In this document: positions 58,856 to 64,000 of the stretch, in pieces | Position numbering within the stretch: the stretch's first letter is position 1 | How the letters are laid out: each line of letters starts with the position of its first letter | NCBI GenBank assembly: GCA_902779675.1 | Contig: CACZCK010000001.1 | Location: forward strand, 62,001 to 126,000 | Source: an uncultured Coriobacteriaceae bacterium | GTDB taxonomy: Bacteria; Actinomycetota; Coriobacteriia; Coriobacteriales; Atopobiaceae | Reading direction: 5' to 3' | Length of the DNA: 64,000 nt | The notes under the pieces: generated by a model | The model's database searches: none | What the model saw: only the letters and a program-made list of their open reading frames with translations | Told to the model about the DNA's origin: nothing | Program-made: the position numbers and the translations under genes

Positions 58856-59731
58856 CTACGAGACCAAGGACGCCAGGTGCAGGTCGGCCTTGGCGAGCAG
58901 CCCGTTGATGTAAGCTGTCCACTGCGTACTGGCTGAGGTCGAACCCTCGCTGCGCAGCTGGATGGCCACGGTGTAGGCCACCTGCGCCGCCTCGTACGAT
59001 GCCCCGTCATTGCGCACGTCGTACTCCTTGAGCGCGCTGGCGTAGGGGCCGTCGTAGGACGCCCACACGTCACCCTCGGCATCCCACTCGTCACCCGCCA
59101 AGGCGATGATGTAGTCGGCATACTCCTTTTTGGCCTCGCGCTCCTTGCCCTTCTCGGGCGTGGAAGGCTCCTCGGGCTCGGTGGCGGGCACCCCCACCAC
59201 CTCAGCCCTCAGCTTGGCCATGCCGGCGGACTCGACCAGCCGGGCGCGGAGCGTCTCCTCGTCCATGCCGTAGGCCGCGGCCATGCCGGCGATATCCTCG
59301 GTACCAAAGGTCTCCGAGACGTAGGCGGTCAGCTCGTCGTCGCTCACCGTGATACCCCGGGCCTCCACCTCGCGCGCGACAATAGCCATGCGCGCGGCCG
59401 AGATCACGCTCTCGGCGGAGGGCATGGCATAAGTCCCGTCGGAGTTACGTACTGCGTCGAGTGAGCTTGCCTGCGCGATGGCTTCGCGTGCGGTGACCTG
59501 GCAGTCTTCGCCTTCGTAGGTGTAGGTGGCCACAGGCGCGTCGAGCTCGTCCTCGGTGATGGCGAGCTTGCCGCCCATGGCTGCCACGCTCAGGCCAGCT
59601 GGCGTCGCCGGCAGCACGCGCCCCGCATAGAAGCCGCCTGCAGCAGCGGCCAGCACCAGCAGCAGCCACAGAACGACACGCAGCGCCGAACCACGCGTGG
59701 CCCGCTCGCCGCGCAGGATGCCTTGCGGCAT
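58856..59731 (-). CDS. SurA-N-like membrane-anchored protein (paralogue B)
   Basis: 291 residues. Basic start (MPQGILRGERATRGS), a membrane anchor (about residues 17-38), then an extracytoplasmic domain alignable with paralogue A at 41.7-42.8 kb: ITEDELDAPVATYTYEGEDC, SAESVISAARMAIVAREVEARGITVSDDELTAYV, YGMDEETLRARLVESAGMAKLRAEVVG, KKEYADYIIALAGDEWDAEGDVWASYDGPYASALK. It lacks the acidic N-terminal extension of A. GGGGAG precedes the ATG at 59731, 1 nt after the stop of the HEAT-like gene. Probably a chaperone-like lipid- or membrane-side protein; the function is inferred. Confidence 0.75.
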   Translation of the reverse strand: MPQGILRGERATRGSALRVVLWLLLVLAAAAGGFYAGRVLPATPAGLSVAAMGGKLAITEDELDAPVATYTYEGEDCQVTAREAIAQASSLDAVRNSDGTYAMPSAESVISAARMAIVAREVEARGITVSDDELTAYVSETFGTEDIAGMAAAYGMDEETLRARLVESAGMAKLRAEVVGVPATEPEEPSTPEKGKEREAKKEYADYIIALAGDEWDAEGDVWASYDGPYASALKEYDVRNDGASYEAAQVAYTVAIQLRSEGSTSASTQWTAYINGLLAKADLHLASLVS

Positions 59732-59732
59732 G

Positions 59733-60311
59733 CTACTCCCCGCCCTTGGCCGCAGCGATGATCTGTGTGGAGTAGCCCTTGGTAAAGCCCTGGGCATTCT
59801 CGGCGTCAAAGCTCACGCGTGCGATCAGCGCGTCGCGAGACTTGTCCGACAGGTTGCCGCCGGCAAACTCGAGCAGGGCGATCAGCATGTCGTGGTACTC
59901 GGGGTTGCCGTGATAGCACTGCACCGCCTCGTCGAGCAGCGGCCAGGCATCGTCCGAGCGCTCGGGCGAGGTGGCGCCCAGGCGGCACAAAAAACGGAAG
60001 GCACCCAGGCGTACCGTCGCGGAGTCCTCGTCGAACAGCGACGCCTCCGCGCCGTCGTAACCCTCGGCCACGGCGTCGGCATCGAGCTGCGCGACCTCGG
60101 ACAGCGCGTCAAAGACCTCCCAGCGCGTCTGCGCCTCGGGACGGTACAGCGCGTCGATGAGCTCCTCGGCGTACGGCAGCAGCTGCGAGGCGTCCTCGTG
60201 AGCCATCAGCGCCAGATGGTGCGCGGCCTCCTGACGGGAGCGACGGCGAGCTCCGGCGAGCGCGCTCACCAGATACTCAGCACTGGGCATAGCGGTGGTT
60301 TCCTCTGCCAT
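59733..60311 (-). CDS. HEAT-repeat-like helical protein, unknown function
   Basis: 192 residues, soluble and acidic. Repeated helical pairs (SRQEAAHHLALMAHEDASQLLPYAEELIDALYRPEAQTRWEVFDALSEV and SATVRLGAFRFLCRLGATSPE) have HEAT/ARM-like spacing. It is likely a protein- or RNA-binding scaffold. It follows the NYN-domain gene by 17 nt and precedes the SurA-like gene by 1 nt, so all are in one transcript. Confidence 0.7.
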   Translation of the reverse strand: MAEETTAMPSAEYLVSALAGARRRSRQEAAHHLALMAHEDASQLLPYAEELIDALYRPEAQTRWEVFDALSEVAQLDADAVAEGYDGAEASLFDEDSATVRLGAFRFLCRLGATSPERSDDAWPLLDEAVQCYHGNPEYHDMLIALLEFAGGNLSDKSRDALIARVSFDAENAQGFTKGYSTQIIAAAKGGE

Positions 60312-60328
60312 GGTAGATACCTCTTCCC

Positions 60329-61105
60329 TTACTCCTTGAAGCCGTCGACCATGATGGTACCGCTCCGAGAGTCCTGATGAATGTCTATGAAACCAAGTTT
60401 GGCCGCCTCGCGCAAGAGCATGCTAAAGGAGCGATACCCGTAGCTGCGCTCGCTGAACTGCGGGCGCTTGCGCTTCATGGTGTCCTTGAGGCGCGAGGCC
60501 AGAATGGCGCTCTCGCTCTCGCCCTGCAGCGCGTCGACGGTCTCGAACAATAGCTGGTAGCACTCGTACTTGTCCTGCGAGACCTTGCCCTCGAATGAGG
60601 GGATGCCGCCGGCGCTCACGATGTCCTCGTAGAAGATGAACTCGTCGCAGACCTCGGTGAGCAGCGAGCTGGTGGCCTCCTTCATGCCTACGCCAATGAC
60701 CGTCTTGCCAAACTCCTTGAGCTTGGAGACCAGCGGCGAGAAGTCGGAGTCGCCAGAGAGGATGGCAAAGGTGTCGATGTGGTCCTTGGTGAGGCAGATC
60801 TCCATGGCGTCCACGGCCAGGCGGATGTCGGCGGAGTTCTTGCCGGTGTAGGCGCGGTCGGGGATCTCGATCAGCTCGATGCCCAGCTCGTGCAGGGGCG
60901 TGATTGCGTCAGAGAAGCGCTGCCAGTCGCAGTAGGCGCGCTTGGCGGTAATGCGACCCTTGTCCACGAGGCGCTCGAGGATGCGCTTGACGTCGGGCAT
61001 GGGCCCGACCTCTTGGTGGCCGTTGCGCTTGCGTCTGCCAGTACCGAGGGCGAGGTTCTCGTAGTCGATGAGAACCGCCATCGAGCTCTGGGGTGTTTCG
61101 TTCAT
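60329..61105 (-). CDS. NYN-domain (PIN-like) ribonuclease-like protein with C-terminal LOTUS/OST-HTH-type domain
   Basis: 258 residues. N-terminal NYN domain with the acidic PIN-like site: AVLIDYENLA, KNSADIRLAVDAMEI, AILSGDSDFSPLV. After about residue 170 a winged-helix LOTUS-like region follows (YECYQLLFETVDALQGESESAILASRLKDTMKRKRPQFSERSYGYRSFSMLLREA). This LabA/MARF1-like combination is associated with RNA cleavage. The target is unknown. It lies in the HPF-DegV-dehydrogenase cluster, which suggests a translation or RNA-stress setting. Confidence 0.88.
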   Translation of the reverse strand: MNETPQSSMAVLIDYENLALGTGRRKRNGHQEVGPMPDVKRILERLVDKGRITAKRAYCDWQRFSDAITPLHELGIELIEIPDRAYTGKNSADIRLAVDAMEICLTKDHIDTFAILSGDSDFSPLVSKLKEFGKTVIGVGMKEATSSLLTEVCDEFIFYEDIVSAGGIPSFEGKVSQDKYECYQLLFETVDALQGESESAILASRLKDTMKRKRPQFSERSYGYRSFSMLLREAAKLGFIDIHQDSRSGTIMVDGFKE

Positions 61106-61174
61106 GTGTTGCAGGTTCCTTTCTGTGCGCGGCGTGCGCCAAGGCCGCGCGGGCCGTGCGAGTCTTTGCAGGCC

Positions 61175-62164
61175 CTAGAGGTGATTGGTGGTGTTGACAA
61201 AGTAGCGCTGGCGCGCCGGGCTTTGCTCGGGGGCCGGATCGGCGGCCACCAGGCCCCAGTCCAGGCCCGCGGCGGTCGAGGTAGCCTCGTCGGCATAGAG
61301 CAGTGCGAGGGCCTGGGTGCCCAGCCTGCCGCCGCCCACCTGGCACAGCATGTCCACCAGGTTGAGGACAGTCTCGGTAGCCGGCATCGAGAGCTCCATG
61401 TCCTCGGCGGCACCCAGGGCCAGCATGAGGTCTTTGCGCAGGTGCTCCGCCATAAAGCCAGGCTGGTAGTTGCCCTCAAGGGCGGCGGGCATCACGCGCG
61501 TGAGCTGGGCGGATCCACCCATGCCCGCGCCGACCACCTTGGCCACCGCCTCGGGCGAGAGGCCCGCCTGCTCGGCCAGTGCCAGCATCTCGGCGGCACC
61601 AGCCAGGCTCGAGGCCAGCGACACTTGGTTGCAGAGCTTGGCCACCTGACCGGCGCCCGGCCGCTCGAACCAGTGGATCTGCGACGAGAAGGTCTGGAGC
61701 AGCGGCAGCACCGGCTCGGCGTCCTTCTGCGCGATGCCGGCCATAAGCGTGAGCGTGCCCTCGACGGCACCGGCCTGCCCACCCGTCACCGGGCAGTCGA
61801 ACGCGTGCTTGTCCTCGATCTCGGCCGCGTCGTGGATGTCGCGCGCAAGCGAGGGCGAGCTGGTAGTGAGGTCGATGAGCCAGGCGCCGCGCTTGGTGGC
61901 GCGAAGCAGCCCGTCGGTGGCAAGGTAGACGTCCTCCACGTCGGACGGGTAGCCCAGCATGGTAAAGACCACGTCGGCGTCGCGGGCGGCCTCGGCGGGG
62001 CTTGCGGCCCACGCGGCACCCCGCGCGAGCAGGCCCTCTGCCTTGCTGCGGGTGCGGGTGTGCACCGTGAGGCTATAGCCAGCGTCAAGCAGGTGCCCCG
62101 CGATGGGGGCACCCATGATGCCGGTTCCGATAAACGCAACCTTGCGCTTGTTACTCAGTGCCAT
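61175..62164 (-). CDS. 3-hydroxyisobutyrate dehydrogenase-family NAD(P)-dependent oxidoreductase
   Basis: 329 residues. Rossmann N-terminus KVAFIGTGIMGAPIAGHLLDAGYSLTVHTRT, the substrate motif CPVTGGQAGAVEGTLTLMAG, the catalytic Lys in AGQVAKLCNQ and a helical C-terminal domain. Members oxidise beta-hydroxy acids (3-hydroxyisobutyrate, tartronate semialdehyde, or gamma-hydroxybutyrate). AAAGGTGC precedes the ATG at 62164. 29 nt after degV; no metabolic neighbours define the substrate. Confidence 0.9.
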   Translation of the reverse strand: MALSNKRKVAFIGTGIMGAPIAGHLLDAGYSLTVHTRTRSKAEGLLARGAAWAASPAEAARDADVVFTMLGYPSDVEDVYLATDGLLRATKRGAWLIDLTTSSPSLARDIHDAAEIEDKHAFDCPVTGGQAGAVEGTLTLMAGIAQKDAEPVLPLLQTFSSQIHWFERPGAGQVAKLCNQVSLASSLAGAAEMLALAEQAGLSPEAVAKVVGAGMGGSAQLTRVMPAALEGNYQPGFMAEHLRKDLMLALGAAEDMELSMPATETVLNLVDMLCQVGGGRLGTQALALLYADEATSTAAGLDWGLVAADPAPEQSPARQRYFVNTTNHL

Positions 62165-62193
62165 GCGCAGCACCTTTCTGTGGGAGGCGCCCG

Positions 62194-63225
62194 TTACTGA
62201 CCGCGGACCTTACGTGCGATGCGGTCGGTGAGGGAGAGCTTCTCCCTGCGGTCGCCGCCCCAGAAGGCCACGGCCACCATGCCCGGGCCCACGTGGCTGC
62301 CGATGACGGGCGAGATCGAGCTGCGGATGATGACCACGTCCTCGCAGTCCTTCTCGCGCCTGATCTGTGCCTCGAGCCAGTCGGCGTCCTTGTCGGCATC
62401 GGCCGAGGCGATGGCGATGGGCAGGGCGCGGTCGTGGCCGTAGTTCTCGCGGAAGTCCTGGATGATGGCACGCAGGGCCTTCTTGCGACCACGGCACATG
62501 CCGCACAGCGACAGCGCACCGGTGCGGTCGTAGGTGAGCTCGGGCTTGATGTCGAGCTTGCCACCCACGTTGGCCGCCGTGGGCGGAATGCGGCCACCCA
62601 GCGAGAGCCAGTTGAGGCTGTCGAGGGTGAAGTAGCCCTGCACAAAGTAGCGGGCGTCCTTGGCCCAGTAGTACAGCTCCTCGGCGGTGAGACCCTCGGC
62701 GGCCTGGCGCACGACCTCAATGGCCAGAAGCTGCGCAGCAAGCGAGGGGCACAGGTTGTCGAGGACGTAGATCTTGGCCTCTGGATGCGCCTGTATCACG
62801 GCCTCGGCCGCCTGGCGTGCGGAGTCGATGGACGACGAGAGGCCGCCGGTAAAGCCCAGGTAGAGGATGGGCAGGCCGTCTGCCAGCTCCTCCTCAAAGA
62901 TCTCCATGTAGCGGCCGGGCGTGACGGCGGCGGTGGTAATGCGCACATCGGGGTTCTTGCGCATGAACTCGTAGAAGTCGTGCGGGTTGCGGGTCTCCCA
63001 CATGTCGTCGAGAAACTCGCCCTCGGGCGTGACGTAACTGAACGGGATGACCCTCACGCCCAGACGCTCGGCCACAGCCGGTGCGAAGTCTGCCGGGGAG
63101 TCGACGAGGATCTTGCAGGCGCGCTTCCTGTGATAAGCCCGACCGACGCTGGTGACGTCGGCCGGGGCATTGTCAAACTCTATGGAAGCGGCGCTGGACT
63201 CGTTGGAGATGCGTTCCTGATCCAT
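62194..63225 (-). CDS. DegV family fatty-acid-binding protein
   Basis: 343 residues. After a 35-residue N-terminal extension the DegV fold follows: KILVDSPADFAPAVAERLGVRVIPFSYV, TTAAVTPGRYMEIFEEE, YLGFTGGLSSSIDSARQAAE, LDNLCPSLAAQLLAIEVVR, VQGYFTLDSLNWLSLGGRI, and C-terminal SSISPVIGSHVGPGMVAVAF. DegV/FakB proteins present fatty acids to FakA for phosphorylation; FakA is not in the window. The ribosome binding site is weak. In one transcript after the HPF gene (26-nt gap). Confidence 0.92.
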   Translation of the reverse strand: MDQERISNESSAASIEFDNAPADVTSVGRAYHRKRACKILVDSPADFAPAVAERLGVRVIPFSYVTPEGEFLDDMWETRNPHDFYEFMRKNPDVRITTAAVTPGRYMEIFEEELADGLPILYLGFTGGLSSSIDSARQAAEAVIQAHPEAKIYVLDNLCPSLAAQLLAIEVVRQAAEGLTAEELYYWAKDARYFVQGYFTLDSLNWLSLGGRIPPTAANVGGKLDIKPELTYDRTGALSLCGMCRGRKKALRAIIQDFRENYGHDRALPIAIASADADKDADWLEAQIRREKDCEDVVIIRSSISPVIGSHVGPGMVAVAFWGGDRREKLSLTDRIARKVRGQ

Positions 63226-63251
63226 GCTGCTCGCAATCTGTCTTGAGGACG

Positions 63252-63848
63252 CTACTCGTCGTCCTCGCTCTCGATACGGGGCTTGATGATGCCGTATCCA
63301 CCATTATGACGGTGGTAAATCACATTAACCAGCCCCGTCGTGGCATTTTCGAAAACATAGAAGTCGTGGCCGAGCAGGTCGGTCTGCACCAGGGCCTCTT
63401 CCTCGGTCATGGGCGTGAGGTCCACGATCTTCTCGCGCACCAGCTGGTCGTCTTCCTCGGCCGGCTCGATGAGCTGGCTGAGGTTCTCGGCGGTGACGGC
63501 CTCGAGCTCGGGGTGAGCCATGCCGCGCGGGCCGCGCTTATGCTTGTCGATGACCTTGGTCTTGTACTTGCGCAGCTGGCGGGTGACCTTCTCGGCAGCC
63601 TCGTCGATGGCGGCGAACATGTCGGTGGAGCTCGCGGTCACGCGCACCACGCTGTCGCGCACGAACACCGTGACCTCGCAGGTCTTGCGCTCGGGGTTGG
63701 AGGGATTCTTGTCCACCCTCAACACGACGTCGCAGCTCATGGGCTGAACCTCGAAGACCCGCAGGGCCTCGCCGATCTTCTCGGTGACCCTGTCGCGCAT
63801 CCTGTCACTGACGCTGATCTTGCGTCCCGAGATCTTGATGTCGACCAT
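63252..63848 (-). CDS. hpf: Long-form ribosome hibernation promoting factor
   Basis: 198 residues. The N-terminal RaiA/YfiA domain (MVDIKISGRKISVSDRMRDRVTEKIGEALRVFE, SSTDMFAAIDEAAEKVTRQLRKYK) and the C-terminal ribosome-dimerising domain (KIVDLTPMTEEEALVQTDLLGHDFYVFENATTGLVNVIYHRHNGGYGIIKP) are both intact, joined by a charged linker. Forms 100S ribosomes in stationary phase. AAGGAGGCATCG precedes the ATG. It heads the minus-strand cluster running to the DUF523-PNP gene. The 150 nt upstream contain only presumed promoter sequence. Confidence 0.96.
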   Translation of the reverse strand: MVDIKISGRKISVSDRMRDRVTEKIGEALRVFEVQPMSCDVVLRVDKNPSNPERKTCEVTVFVRDSVVRVTASSTDMFAAIDEAAEKVTRQLRKYKTKVIDKHKRGPRGMAHPELEAVTAENLSQLIEPAEEDDQLVREKIVDLTPMTEEEALVQTDLLGHDFYVFENATTGLVNVIYHRHNGGYGIIKPRIESEDDE

Positions 63849-64000
63849 CGATGCCTCCTTTTGTCGCGTGTCTGGTACAGGAAGCCATGAGAGCCTTGCG
63901 GCTCAATGCCTTATATAGAGTACATACCCAAAAACGTGCGCGTGCTACGGCCAATCGCCGAGTGGCACATCGTCGCTGCACCGTTTGGTGGCAGGTCGGC

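Overview
The window is high-GC, almost gapless bacterial chromosome whose gene content points to a gut or oral Coriobacteriia, most likely an Olsenella-like member of the Atopobiaceae. The assignment rests on GC-rich codon use, a NadA-NadB-NadC-NiaR operon with a short clostridial-type NadB, a stand-alone [FeFe]-hydrogenase, phosphoenolpyruvate carboxylase, a FeoA-FeoA-FeoB iron operon with a Cys-rich partner, a DUF3793/flavodoxin pair and two CapA proteins. It is a family-level inference made without a database search. There is no prophage, CRISPR array or intact transposase. Apart from repeats, the only mobile-element trace is a short remnant near 47.8 kb.

Layout. 0-1.5 kb: a degenerate sensor-kinase-like membrane protein coupled to a small coiled-coil membrane protein. 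1.7-8.7 kb: an iron/electron-transfer island (flavodoxin, DUF3793, a 38-residue ORF, enolase, DUF4418, two FeoA, FeoB, Cys-rich protein, HMA protein) with candidate DtxR-type operators. 8.7-11.6 kb: ApbE flavin transferase, a NusG-II protein and a fused Gx-transporter/EcfT-like protein, a set that resembles flavin-based extracellular electron transfer loci. 12-16 kb: CcdA, a TlpA-like thioredoxin and PEP carboxylase. 16-24.6 kb: flippase, ArfB-like factor, two CapA paralogues around aspS, a HAD phosphatase and a small unknown protein. 24.6-28.2 kb: a MacB-type ABC export system. 28.4-32.5 kb: hydrogenase, pseudouridine synthase, LysR regulator and a 52-residue protein with its own terminator. 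32.6-37.7 kb: NhaC-type antiporter, hisS, ilvE and a small membrane protein. 37.8-41.5 kb: the NAD biosynthesis operon with its repressor and candidate operators. 41.6-45.8 kb: a SurA-like protein, a Pit/DUF47 phosphate system and a PHP phosphatase. 45.9-56.9 kb: GH13 glucosidase, AI-2E-type permease, an XRE-aminotransferase fusion, Na/Pi cotransporter, metallophosphoesterase, a ParB-like/BMP fusion, MscS channel and an AAA ATPase. 57-64 kb: a palindrome-rich gap, tRNA-Thr(CGT), and a long minus-strand cluster led by the hibernation factor HPF.

How it fits together. The left third could reduce extracellular or envelope ferric iron through flavin chemistry and import Fe(II) through FeoB; the 8-nt and 1-nt gene overlaps and the shared operator-like sequences support co-regulation. 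PEP carboxylase, enolase, hydrogenase, alanine and branched-chain aminotransferases and the glucosidase fit an anaerobic saccharolytic fermenter. Much of the unexplained sequence lies in intergenic palindromes. One hairpin family with the core GCGCAAAAGGGAGTAYCCC occurs five times. Three larger nested palindromic elements of unrelated sequence lie at 11.65-12.0, 34.3-34.4 and 57.0-57.35 kb. A regularly spaced array of GTTCAAWTTGAAC-type sites precedes the XRE-aminotransferase gene and suggests autoregulation by a metabolic enzyme.
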